Assembly: GCA_047967505.1 (NCBI GenBank)
Contig: CM106538.1
Direction: 5' to 3' (one strand)
Length of the DNA: 64,000 nt
Origin: Dipteris shenzhenensis
Taxonomy: Eukaryota; Polypodiophyta; Polypodiopsida; Gleicheniales
The stretch's first letter is position 1. Every line of letters begins with the position of its first letter. Below are positions 35,026 through 46,600 of the stretch, in pieces. The position numbers and the translations under genes are program-made. The notes beneath the pieces were generated by a model. That model was not told the origin of the DNA and did not search any database. It worked only from the letters and a program-made list of their open reading frames with translations.

Positions 35026-36500
35026 CTAATCCTCGCTGCCTTCCACGCTCCCTGATGCGCTGCCTTCCGCGCTCCCTTCTGCACCTCCTTCCTCGTCTTC
35101 CTCGTCGTCTTGTGCAGGGGCGCCCTGTAAACAAGGGACAACATATATCAATGTATGAAAAATCAAATCTTTACTTATAATTTTGGCATTATTTAATTAC
35201 TTTCAAATACCTGGGGGGCATGTCCAGTCGCTCGGGTATACTGCTCCTCAGTAATCAACCCGTCATCATAGAAGTGCCTCCATGTATCTCCTCTGCGATG
35301 GTGGCGGTGGTAGGCTGTCTCCACTGGAGTAGGGTATCTGCCCACGATCTCAAGTTGCATGACCGCGATACACTTTGTGGAGGGATTAGTACAAAGAAAC
35401 AACCAACCTCCTAATAAACTACATAAGCAATATAATTTGAGATCAATACTTACAAATTGGGCCTCCCATGATTCAACACCCCCTGCTCCAAAATGCGCAC
35501 TCCCATACTCCTCCATCTGGATCCTCCGTGCCTCCACGTGCTGCAGACTGGGCTCCTCCCTCGCTGACTTCATTGCCTTCTTCCACTCACGCTTCTGAGC
35601 GGTGTGGGGCGGGCCCCTTGGAGGTTGACCTGCCTCAAGTCTGGCAAGCTCGGCTAGTGCCTGCCTCTTAAGGGAAGATCTTTTATTGCTAAGTATCGTA
35701 ACAATCTTTGACTTGGCCCATTTATCTGTGAACTGGCGATTGGGGGGGTTAGGATACCTAGAGCGAACAGTAGCGAGGGTCTCATCAGCCAACCTCTTTG
35801 GGTGGTCTTTATAGTGGATAAAGCAATCTCTGTAATTGTTAGCAATTACAGAGCACATGAAGGCCATTACATCCTTCCCCCGCGCATCCATCAAGATGCC
35901 TCCTGTCTGGGTGATGTCATAATAAATCGTACCATCACCCAGAGGCACGTCTAAATCATCGGAATCATCATCCTCGGCCTCACCGCCACATGGCCCAAAG
36001 CACTGTGCCATGCATCCGCCACCGCTCTCCCTGCTACTACGCCTGCCACCCTGTCGTGTCGAGCTCATACGATGGCCACTCGTAGCTGGGGACTGCGCGG
36101 GACTACGCTAACCACTCGTAGCTGGAGAACCGAGTCTCGATGGCTGGGGAGTACGTCGACGGCTCGCTGAGGCAGAAGGACCTCCTGAAGGCATGGGGGA
36201 AGGGGCATAAGACGGGATGGCAGAAGGGACATAAGACGGCATGGGGGAAGGGGCATAAGACGGTACGGGGGAAGGGGCATAAGACGGGGCATAAGACGGC
36301 TGTGCGGACTCCGCTGGGGTGATCTCAGGCAATGTGGGGTGGCTCGGAGTCTGTACTGCCGACTCCTGGGGAGTGTTAAGGGTACCCGTCATGTACCCGT
36401 ATAACTCCGCAGGACTAGGAGGGTGCCCTAAAATATTATATAAATCCTTCCATATCGATTCACGCGGATCAGGTGAGCTAGAAGCACTTCCTCCCCACAT
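35026..36500 (-). pseudogene. TNPA-like protein gene of CACTA family A (one stop)
   Basis: Three exons on the reverse strand (36,500-35,454, 35,372-35,211, 35,124-35,026) join in frame with GT-AG borders to encode about 435 residues. The start is MWGGSASSSPDPRESIWKDL. Residues about 60-110 are Pro/Ser/Tyr-rich repeats (PSYAPSPMPSYVPS). The middle holds the conserved block IYYDITQTGGILMDARGKDV and RYPNPPNRQFTDKWAKSK, which resembles the plant En/Spm Transposase_24 family. The C-terminus is acidic with Gly/Ser. A single TAG at 36,108-36,110 (CAG in a likely ancestor) breaks the frame. The likely role is binding element ends and regulating the element. It is transcribed away from the TNP2-like gene. 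Confidence 0.85.
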
Positions 36501-37532
36501 GTTAAACTGGAAAAAAATAAACAAATCTATTACTTTGGGAGCTGAGAAGAAAGGGGGGACAAAAAAAAAGAGGCTCTGTCAGTTCGCGTCTATAGACCCG
36601 TCTAATCTGCGCGTCTATAAACGCATCTAACAGAGCATTTAATAGTTCAAGTAAAAGCGCGTTTATCACCGCGTCTAACAAACCGTCAAAACATCCGTCT
36701 AACAGTGCGTTAAAAAGCGCGTTTAACAGCCCGTCCAAACATCCGTCTAACATCGCGTCTAAAAGCGCGTCTAACAATTCGTTTAAACTTCCGTTTAATA
36801 GATCGTCTGTTTAGGCGTCTATATCCGCATCTGTGCATGTCTGTAGCAAGCCAGACGCACAAATAGACGCGCCTGTAGATGCGCGTTTAGACGCGCCCTT
36901 AGACGCCTGTATACACGCGCTCCGACAGTCGAGAATACTCAAAAGTGGAAAAGGACGTTTCGCCCGACAAAAGAACGTGTCGCTCATACCTAGATGCTAT
37001 GTTTCGTGGATGCAAAAAAGTACAAAACTGGAAAGAGCAAGCAAGAACAACTTCAAAAGGACTTACTTGGAAAAAGGTATGGAAAGATCTTTCTTTTCCA
37101 AACTTGTTTCTTCTCCTCCTCTTCTCCTTGTTTGTACTCCTCCTCTTCTTTAGGCTTGGAAGCAAGCTGTGTAGGTACGGTCCCTTTGTCTTGAGTGAAA
37201 GCTTGGAACTGTGTGTGTATGGGAGGCTCTCTCTTAAGCTTCGAATCTATAGAACTGCTAATAATGAAGGAAAAAAGCCGCTCGCGAAGTTTAAGTTGTT
37301 AAAAGAAAAGCAAAGCGAGCGGCGCGCCGAAAAGCAGGTTTAAAAGTCGCGGGTATAGTCGCGTCTATTAGCGCGTCTACAAGCGCGTTTAAATACACAG
37401 AGTAGACGGGCATTTAGACGCGCAGGTAGACGCGACAGTAGACGCGACGATAGCGGGCATTTAGACGCGACACAGAGTTTTTAAGTTAAGCATTTGAAGA
37501 AGAGCAAATTTGGTGGGTTGTTTGTTTGTAGG
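36501..37532. promoter_or_regulatory. Shared divergent promoter region with TAGACGCG motifs
   Basis: This 1-kb region lies between the two divergently transcribed genes of the family A element. It holds two clusters of TAGACGCG/CGCGTCTA-type motifs, about 36,575-36,915 and 37,345-37,475, like those at the element ends. A pyrimidine-rich stretch lies at 37,105-37,155. The arrangement suggests that the element's own end-binding protein could also control both promoters, as TnpA does at the Spm promoter. This is inference from motif position. Confidence 0.65.
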
Positions 37533-40500
37533 ATGTCTCCATCTTCAACAAGCAGCTCCAGTGAGGATGAATCCCTCCGTATCCACCATCGCGAAATGTG
37601 GTTGGAGCAAAAAATCAAATGTCTGTGTGATCGATGTCGAGGAAACATGTATCATGCACACAGGATTACGCTCAATCATATCTCAAAGTATGGAAAATGG
37701 GATGTGACCGTAAACAGGGTAAGGATTTGTAAGTTAAGGTTGATTGAGATACCTATGGGTGTTCATATGTTTGAGTTATAATGATCCCGTTTTAATTTGA
37801 TACAGGATGCAGTGCCACACCCGCACATGTTACCCTATGCCCGTCGTGAGGAGGCGAAGCGTCGGCGATATGAGGTGGGATCTTCTGGAGGGACTGTTAC
37901 AGATGCATGGAGTGATGGTGATAGTAGCCCTCCACCATTACCTCATGAAGCCATGGAGGAGGAGGTGTTTGATGATATGGTGCGGGATTTATATGTCCAT
38001 CAAGGGAGGGATAATAGCATGGAGCAGGATGATCTTTTTACTGCAGCATCGACTCCATTGTTTGAGGGGTGCACATTCTCTGTTCTACGTGCCTCCCTTG
38101 AGTTACTAAACTTGCAAACCATCTATGGATGGAGCAATGCAAGTTTGAATGCATTACTCAAGTAAGCTTTAATTTAAAGTCGATTTTGCAAACATGATGA
38201 ATTATGCGCGTGGGTCAATTACTCGAATGCTTTTCCTCATTTATGGTCTTCACGTGCAGGCTATTGTGTAAAATGCTTCCAAAGGAGAATAAATTACCGA
38301 CCTCAAGAGATATGGCAAGGCAACATGTGACCTCTCTTGGAGGATTAGATTACAAGCGCATCCATGCATGTGTCAACGATTGCGTTTTGTTTCGTGGACT
38401 ACATAAGGATGCAAGAGAGTGTCCTACTTGTGGAGAGGCAAGATATAGAGCAGATCTCAAAACCTTGGACGTGCCTCGTAAGGTATTGCGACATTTTCCC
38501 ATAATCCCTCGCATCCAACATATGTTCAAGTGCAAATCTATTGCAGAGCTCATGTCATGGCATTCCTCCCATCGATCAACCGATGGCAAGTGGAGAACTC
38601 CCGCGGACTCTCCTGCGTGGAAGCATATTGAAGACACATGGCCAAGCTTCAAGGAAGAACCTAGGAGCTTGAGACTTGGATTGGGTATGGATGGTGTGAA
38701 CCCATTTGGTCTCAAAAGCACGTCTTACAGTGTATGGCCAGTGGTATTGGTGAATTACAATCTTCCACCCTCTATGGCTATTAAGAAAGGACATGTCATG
38801 CTGTCCCTTCTAATTCCAGGGAAACATAAAGTCAAAAACCCTGATGTTTATTTGGAGCCTTTGATTGATGAGCTAGAGATACTTTGGAGAGGTATCGAGG
38901 TGCATGATGTGAGCAGGCCTCCCTCGTCACGAGACTTCAACTGCAACGCAGTCTTGATGTGGACGATGCATGACTTCCCAGGCTATGGCAAGTGTTCAGG
39001 TAAGAATTGCATTTTTTAATTATGAATAGGCAAGGACGTGGCACCCTAAACCCACCTTCCACTCTTAATTGCATCTATTGTTTCAGGTCTCACTACATCG
39101 GGTTACCATGCATGTCCTGTTTGTGGTCCTTCACTAGTTGCCTCACGGGCAGACGCATTGAATAAGGTCATCTATGAGAATCACCATCGATTTCTCCCAC
39201 CTGATCATCCTAGATATGTTGCCCCTTGGAATGAAGTCCTCCCACAATCACTCACCGCGGGAGATTGGATGAGAATTTGGGATGGTTCCACGACTCCTCC
39301 ACCACTTGGCATGAGCCGGTAAGGATTTGTAACTATTGGCTGGAAGTAAAGATTGGCTATATTGGTTGAAAGTGAAGATTGCACGCTAACACTTTATTTT
39401 GTTTAGATACTCCATCTTTTATCGTTTACCATATTGGTCCCACCTCAAGATCAATCACCTGCTCGATCCCATGCATATCTTCAAGAATGTGGCATCTACC
39501 ATTTGGGAGCATTTGAATGGGACACGAGATTCGGCAGGCATAAGGGAGGATCTACGTACCACAGGGAGGATGCGTGAAGCTTGGCCTCAAGAGAGACCAA
39601 ATGGGCGTGTTTTTTTACCTTGTGCACCGTGGATGTTATCAAAGCTAGAGATGGCGACGGTGAAGCGTGCTATTACTACAATTCATACTCCCACTGGATG
39701 CATGAGGTGTTTGAAGGGAGCCTTTACAAAGAGCAAGAAAAGAGGTGTAGAGCAATTATATGGCTTGAAATCTCATGATTGGCACAAGATGCTCCAAGTA
39801 AGTATTTTATATGCATAATATCTTTTTCCTTTCAAATTTGTGAGTGAATAGCTATAAGCAACTAATCAACCACCTCCTCGCGGGTTCAGTTCATACTACC
39901 TACTAGCATTTCACGTAGTGCATCAAAGGACGTGAAAGATTGTATTTACAAGATGGGCGAGCTTGTGAGGTATGTGAGCTCAAAGGAAATAGATCCCACC
40001 ACGCTTGAGAATGCTCGAGTTATGTCAGTGGAGGCGGTTTGTTTAGTGGAGGAGACATTTCCACGTTCTATTCTCACAAGCCAACTACATCTCATAGTGC
40101 ATTTGCAGGTGGATGAGATTGCTATATGCGGTACTATACATGCATGATGGTTGTTCTTCCTCGAGCGCTTCATGAAGACCTTGAAGGGCTTCGTGAGACA
40201 AAATGCAAGACCCGAAGGTAGCATGGCCGAGGGTTGGTTGGTACAAGAGTCACTTGTATATATTTCTGAGTTTCTTGTTGATGTGGATAGCTCTCTCCCA
40301 CGACTATGGAGAGATGATGAAGACCTAAGGATGACCTCTATTGTGCCTCAAGGAAGAGGACGCAACAAAGTAATAGACACGGAGTTGCGTAATAGTATCA
40401 ACCTCTTTTGTGTGCTTAATAGTGATGTGATGAAAAGATGGGTGACAAGATACGAGGGTGCAAAGGCAAGAGGACAAGAAGAAAGGGCCCTCTTTCGTAC

Positions 40501-41954
40501 ACACCACCACGGATCTCGTGTGCCATACCCTCAGCGTCTAAGAGCACTTCCAAAGGATATTTATGTGGATTGGCTACTTGATGAAATGAAGAAAGCAGAG
40601 AAAGACGAGGGGATGCATATCACAATGGAAGAATGGGAGTATGCTAGGGGATGCATGAGCAAGGTCGGTATATAGAATGTTATGCATAAGTTAGGAGGTT
40701 TTTATAATTTAGATTGCTTATTTAATTGATTTTTTCTTGGTGTAGTGCACTATGTTCAATGCTATATGGTGTGAGGGCAAGCATTTTCGAACACAACGGA
40801 TTGATGATAAGAGAAACACACAAGATTGCGGCGTCATTGCTAGCTTTGAGGGAGCCAATGGAGTCATGGATGATTATTGTGGCATAATCCAAGATATCAT
40901 TATGCTTGACTTTCGACGCTTCTTTGTGTATGTTTTGGATGTAAAGTGGTTTAAGGACGTGGTGGAAAGAGGCCCTAATGCAACAATCAAACGCCATGCA
41001 AGTGGCTTTGTAACTATTGACTCCACAAAGTTTTGGCAAAGTAGGAAGGACACACTAATACTACCGCAACAATGTGAACAGGTACTGTGCACACACATAA
41101 AAATACTCGCTTTTAAATATTTGATGCAAGAAAAGTAACATGATTGTATTTGTGTTTGAATTAGGTTGTCTATCAACCAATGGTGGATAATAACTTCTTA
41201 TCCATTTGGTGGTCCAATCTGTTATCAAAGCATAGCACAACATCCCCCTCAGCAAAGTGTCTTTCCCATCCCTTGCGTATCTTAGCATCCAATCGGGCCT
41301 TTTGTCGATTCTTTTGGATCTCTGTTTGGTGTAGTGCAAGGTGTTGGATCTCATCTAACTTCTCAAGTTGTACCAATCTGGCCTCTACATGTTCATCTTC
41401 TGTCATCCTCTGTTCTTGTGCCAATCTCAAGGCCGGAATCTCTATCTCTAGTGGTAAAACTGCCTCAGTACCATACACCAACTCAAAAGGGGTGTGACCT
41501 GTAGATGTTTTATGAGTGATGTTGTAAGCCCACACGGCTTCAGTGACCTTCTGATCCCATTGGCTCTTGTTCCCTGCGGCCATTTTTCCTATGGTTTTAC
41601 AAAGGAGGCCATTGGTCCAATAGGTGGTGGCATGTCATACCTATTATGCCACGTTCCAAAGTGATGTATAGTACATTTACTAATATGGAGCATATGGAGG
41701 ATGATCATGCCCATGGACGTGATGATGATCGTGATACAAGAGAGGAGGATGATCATGAGATAGGAGATATAGATATTGAGGCCGGCATTACCCGTGAGAA
41801 CGAGCCTACCATTGGAGATCTTGATTTCGATGAGCACATGAGTGGCACAAGTAGTAGTGGGTTGAATGTATTTGTAGATCTAAACACTTGTTTGGATTTT
41901 GAAGTAGATAGTTTGGCAAGGGTTGATCTCATTGAGGATGAGATTGAACCGTAG
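37533..41954 (+). pseudogene. TNP2-type CACTA transposase gene, family A (disrupted)
   Basis: Eight exons can be modelled with GT-AG borders and consistent phases: 37,533-37,718; 37,806-38,161; 38,260-38,999; 39,087-39,318; 39,407-39,797; 39,890-40,663; 40,746-41,081; 41,165-41,954. The product would be about 1,120 residues. Exon 3 holds the Tnp2 transposase core (RHFPIIPRIQHMFKCK, LGMDGVNPFG). Exon 4 starts with a CPVCGP zinc motif and exon 5 has LLDPMHIFKNV. Exon 6 is DUF4218 (RFMKTLKGFVRQNARPEGSM), exon 7 DUF4216, and exon 8 an acidic tail. It would excise and insert CACTA elements in the nucleus. It is broken by a TGA at 40,145-40,147 before WLFFLERF and by a 425-bp retrotransposon fragment in exon 8. 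Confidence 0.93.
41194..41618 (-). mobile_element. Gypsy integrase fragment inserted in transposase exon 8
   Basis: Compared with the uninterrupted copy at 958-1,000, exactly this stretch is extra between the codons for VDNN and RWWHVIP. Its reverse strand encodes the end of a Ty3/gypsy integrase: NGLLCKTIGKMAAGNKSQWD, VWAYNITHKTSTGHTPFELV, YGTEAVLPLEIEIPALRLA, then WERHFAEGDVVLCFDNRLD. It is open, with no stop across the fragment, so it may be fairly young. There are no LTRs and only a 2-bp AA overlap at the junctions, so it is not a standard retrotransposition. Filler DNA captured during break repair is likelier. Confidence 0.9.
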
Positions 41955-42129
41955 CCCCACAATTGATATTGGCAAAACTATTTTACATATTGTCTCATTC
42001 TCCTCATTTCCCTTAATTCTTGTATATGTGGGCTTGCAAAAAATTATGTGCTTTGGTAATCATGGGCAATGTTTGGAAAGCAATGATGTACACCAAAATC
42101 TCACTTTCTGTATTCTCTGGATCGAATCT

Positions 42130-42412
42130 AACTCCGCGTCTAAATGCGCGTCTAAGTCTCAGTGTAAACGCGCAAATAAACGCGCAAATACACGCGCAAA
42201 TAGACGCGCTAATAGACGGGATGTTAGACAGGCCCGTATTTTCTCAGGTCTAACGCGCAAATAAACGCCGTTATTGACGCGGAAATAGACGAGCATTTAG
42301 CCGCGCTAATAGACGTGCCCGTAATTTCTCTACTAGAGCAACGCCTATAGACACGCTCGCTATTTTGCGCATCTACCAAGCGCGTCTATAGTTGCTTTGT
42401 GTTGTTGTGGAT
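42130..42412 (+). repeat. Right subterminal cluster, terminal inverted repeat and GAT duplication
   Basis: TAGACGCG-type motifs fill 42,130-42,390. The terminal inverted repeat is at 42,380-42,409 and the second GAT target copy at 42,410-42,412. The corresponding part of the old copy at 1,525-1,722 has lost many of the CpG sites. Confidence 0.93.
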
Positions 42413-42519
42413 GACCAAAAGAAGCAGGCGGTCATCAATGAATTAAAACAAAAATATCCTGACCCGCCAAATTGGGAGTTTAATGAGGATTATATGCGAG
42501 AGCGCTTGCTGAAATGATT
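42413..42519 (+). pseudogene. TNPA-like gene of family B, continuation after the insertion
   Basis: The frame resumes directly after the target duplication with DQKKQAVINELKQKYPDPPN, then WEFNEDYMRERLLK and a TGA. It aligns with ADETLATVRSRYPNPPNRQF of the family A TNPA-like protein. It is in phase with the fragment ending TDWRYQD at 34,405, so the two are halves of one exon separated by the 8-kb insertion. Confidence 0.85.
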
Positions 42520-42700
42520 CTTTAACAAACTTTTGTCAGTCTTAGATGTTTGATATACTTATTCAAACACTTAGCATAAAATGTGACTTACAATGCAACC
42601 CATTAGGCTAACCACTCAAGTATGAATTCCTAAATCAATCTTGCTGAAATGATTCTTTAACAAACTTTTGTCAGTCTTAGTTGTTTGATATACTTTTTAT
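42505..42700 (+). repeat. 56-bp direct repeat, period 135 bp
   Basis: CTTGCTGAAATGATTCTTTA at 42,505 and 42,640 begins two nearly identical blocks of about 56 bp, the first overlapping the end of the TNPA-like exon. It marks a small duplication in the remnant of the outer element. Confidence 0.9.
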
Positions 42701-43250
42701 ACTCATTGAAATCGGTTTTATTTTCAGATATACTAGAGAAAGTGTCAAATTTGAGACTGCTTGGGTGAAAAATTGTATTATCATACATTTGTGAGCATTT
42801 TGTAATTACGTGTAATGGGTTTTTGTACTCCTTTTATTTTTATAAAATAGTCTTATGACTCTACCTTAAGCTCAAGATAGGGAATTGTCAAAGACACATT
42901 TACACCAAGTTGTTTTTTTTGCCAAAATATTAAAAGGACACTTTTATGTCCTGTTATGCTACCAAACTAGTGATAAAGTCCCTTTATTAGGTTGTTCTTA
43001 GAAAGCTTGATGTCGATGCAAATGAAGAGAGCATTATAAGGAGGTTAACCAAGCACAAGAGGTATTTGGAAACTCAAGTCAAACCCATAGAGTAATAAGC
43101 AATACCTCAATATGGGGAAGAGGGAGTACAAATAAGCACCCCTCCACCCCCCTCTTCCCCTTGCCCCGCCGCCCCCGGCGCTGGCTTTGTCAAATCCTAA
43201 CAACAATTGAAAGGAAAACATGAGTACACGACCCTAAAGCCTCTTGTCGT
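42701..43250. other. Intergenic before the alpha-galactosidase gene
   Basis: No supported gene. It may contain the rest of the outer CACTA element, but no right terminus was found. Confidence 0.4.
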
Positions 43251-43350
43251 TGAACGGAGAAAAAGAGAGCGAGAGAAAGAGAGAGGGAGAGAGAGAGAGA
43301 AAGAGATAGAAAGATCGATAGATAGATAGAGAGAGAGAGAGCTGGCGGGG
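43251..43350 (+). repeat. GA/GATA microsatellite upstream of alpha-galactosidase
   Basis: An interrupted (GA)n tract with a GATAGATAGATA segment lies about 320-420 bp upstream of the start codon. GA repeats in plant promoters can bind BBR/BPC proteins. Any such role here is inference. Confidence 0.85.
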
Positions 43351-43669
43351 GTGCTACGCCAGGCTTTTTCGGTCGCATCACGGTTGGCTGATACGCTACG
43401 ATTGCAATGAGTCAACAAAAGCAAAAGATCGTCGTCCAACATCCGCCAGCACAGGACGCCAAGATCGGCAACGACGGAGCTATCGAGGCAACAAGTCGTA
43501 AAAGATCGGCTTAGATGCTTGCTGTTGATCATCTTATCCTTATTCCTAATTATCTAACTTATCTGCTTCTTATATCTTCTTTTTAACCATTTCAATTCGT
43601 CGTCTTCTTCTTCGTGTAAGCTCTCTCTCGGCCTCCTCATCCGCTTCCCACCAGCTTGTCAATCCAGCT

Positions 43670-46600
43670 ATGGCGCCTCCTCCTCCTTTCTACTACCTCC
43701 TCCTCCTCTCCTTCTTCCTTTCCTTTGCTTCCTCCTCCCTCTCCTCTCCTTCATCCTCCCTCCCTCGCCGCCAAATGCTCTCCAATGGCTTGGGCCTCAC
43801 TCCTCAAATGGGGTATTTCTCCTCCCTTCCCATCTCCGTCCTGCTTTTTCCTGTCTTCTATTCCGTTGAGCGTCCATTACAACATGTGCCCGTCCCTTGG
43901 CATGCCTTTATAATCGATTTTGAGAACCAAACGCCTTTGCCTCTCCTCACATTTTTATTGCACCTGCAGATGGAATAGTTGGAACCACTTCGGTTGCCAA
44001 ATCGATGAGCAAATCATCCGCAATACTGGTACGTTTGCCTCCCTTCAGGACGTAAACGCAATTCTGGACGTTAAATAGAAGCTTTGTACATGGAAGTATA
44101 ATGAAATGACTCCGCGCCGTCGGAAAATATATCTTTTTGCTTGTTCACATTGCACCAAACTTATGTTGCGGCAGAAACCAAGTCCAGAATCGATTTACAA
44201 CTTCATCTTCGTCCCTGCATTCATTCGAATTGATGAATTCAATCTTTAGTTATGTTGAGACTCTGTATCTTACTAGATGGTCGATTACAAGCGCATCCTT
44301 TTACGTGTTATGCTTGCAGCCGACGCGATGGTTTCAACAGGGCTGGCTGCACTAGGGTACAAGTACGTGAACATAGGTAAGCTGCTTGACTGCGATTCTA
44401 CACTGTCGATTGTGTCGAAATGTTTTAGTATATCCAGAATGCACGGAATCACAAAATACATTTCTGCATTTCGGGTCACCGGTGCACGTTACGGATGCAT
44501 TTCATAATCTCTCAGCGTTCGACAGTTGTATAGAATTTATGGAGCATTGAGTTGTTATTGATCCTTTAACATTGAACAGATGATTGCTGGGCGGAACTGA
44601 GCCGTGACAGCCAGGTGAGTAACTCAATATTGCAGGTACGCGAGAAACTCAACCGAAAGTCTCGCCATAATTCTTCTCAAAACTTATTGCGAAACTTAAC
44701 GAATGGTCGCACAGGGTAATCTGCAAGCAAGACGTTCCACGTTCCCGTCTGGCATCAGCGCTCTTGCGGATTACGTGCACGCGAAAGGCTTAAAGCTAGG
44801 GATTTACTCGGACGCAGGGTCAGTTGCTAACTTTTTCCAAGTTTGTACTGTATCCATCTCCCCTATTCGCATTACGTGGAGTTCGGTGCATCACAGATTC
44901 ATGAAATCCGATTACGCATTGGTACAATGTGACTGAAGTCTGAACGAGATCGTTGTCTCTCAGATAATTTATCGATTTGATCTCGCGAGACTGATATTGC
45001 GTTAATTCCGCAGCTACAAAACTTGTCAAGGCCAACCTGCTTCGCTTGGGCATGAACAACAGGACGCCGCAACGTTTGCTTCTTGGGTACGTCGGTCCTG
45101 CTGTGCTGAGATTCTTAAATCTAACCTGCATTGCAATTTTAGACTATCGAGCTGAGCAAATGTTCCAAATTCGAATGTATGGTTTTTCGTTGCTTGTCTC
45201 ACGCGCGAAATGCGCAGGGAATCGACTATTTGAAGTACGATAATTGCAACAACGATGGATCATCGCCCGAAACGAGGTTGGCAGTCCCTGTCTTACGACA
45301 TTCTATTTTCCGGGGGGCGATGCCGATTACATGGCAAAGTCTTTGCTGTTACTTTTCTCATTCTGCTCCTTGCAGGTACCCGGTAATGCGAGATGCCCTG
45401 TTGAGCACCCAGCGTCCCATCTTTTTCTCCCTCTGCGAGTGGTGAGCACTGAGTCTGAAACGTCCCGCCCCGCTTATATTTTTTAATCAGACGAGCCGTG
45501 CACGCGGAGTTTTGACAATGTATCCGTGGATTTTACCCCTGTCCCCTTTTGTTGATACCAGGGGACAAGACAATCCAGCCACCTGGGCTCCCAAAGTCGG
45601 AAACAGCTGGAGAACCACTGGCGATATCAGCGACAATTGGGCAAGGTGAACGGAATCCATGGTTAAAAATTGTCACCGGTCCGTTAGCCCAAACTTATAC
45701 CATGGTTGTGTGGATATGGCAGTATGACATCCCGAGCCGATTTCAACAATGTCTGGGCTTCGTATGCCGGGCCTGGCGGATGGAACGGTGATGTCCGGAC
45801 TCCGAACACTTTCTTGCCGAAGCATCAGCTTTTTCTTTCGCGTCGGCAAGAGAAATATTTTTCATCATGTCCAGCTAACAATCAATCCGGCTTCTGCAGA
45901 CCCGGACATGCTAGAGGTGGGAAACGGAGGCATGACGACGGAAGAATACCGGTCGCACTTCAGCATATGGGCAATAATGAAGGTTTCCAGACTACTCTCA
46001 GCTCGTTTTCGCTTTCGATTGATCGCATTTGTGCTAGCTAGATGCTCTCATGGGGCAATCAAATATGTATGCCAATGCTTCTAACACGTAGTCGCTTGGT
46101 TGTGTGTCTCATTCAGGCTCCGCTTCTCATCGGTTGTGATGTTACAAACATCGGAAGCGACAATCTCGCGATATTAAGCAATCCCGAGGTTATTTCTGTG
46201 AACCAAGGTCAGTAGTTATATTAGGCAAATCTCGACGTCTTTGAGGGATAGTTTGCAGATGATCTAGGAGGTTTGCTGATCAAATGCTTGGGTTCCTCAA
46301 TGTGTTAAAAACACAGATTCACTAGGAGTGCAGGGAAAGAAGGTAAATCAGAACGGAAATCTGGAGGTAAGCCGTAACCGATACTATGTGCCTAGAATAT
46401 GTCGTTTCAAATAATTCTCATTTGCCGGAAGCTGGCTACCACAAATAATGCGAGAGGACGTGAATTGTGGCAAATTTACAGGTATGGTCTGCGCCATTAT
46501 CAGGGAACAGGGTAGTGGCAGTATTGTGGAATCGTGGAGATTCACCGTCTGTGATCACGGTCCAGTGGTCGGACATGGGTCTAGCGTCCTCGGCAGTGGT

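Larger units (their letters stand above)
34406..42409 (+). mobile_element. Complete family A CACTA element nested in family B
   Basis: The element is 8,004 bp. The left end begins CACAACAAGACAAAGCACCC at 34,406. The right end, read in reverse from 42,409, begins CACAACAACACAAAGCAACT. Similarity continues about 30 bp to TAGACGCGC, with three mismatches. It is flanked by a perfect 3-bp duplication GAT (34,403-34,405 and 42,410-42,412), the size typical for CACTA/CMC transposons. Removing the element and one GAT rejoins an uninterrupted reading frame of the host TNPA-like gene, confirming the borders independently. Inside are a reverse-strand TNPA-like gene and a forward TNP2-like gene. Both now carry stops, so it is presumably no longer autonomous. 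Confidence 0.95.

Noticed and set aside
35193-36068. Single continuous 291-residue protein
   Set aside because: The frame includes a GTAAGT...AG intron without a stop (35,453-35,373). Splicing gives better agreement and leads into a third exon at 35,124-35,026.
41173-41583. Independent host gene on the reverse strand within the CACTA element
   Set aside because: The sequence is a gypsy integrase end and is exactly the segment missing from the other transposase copy.
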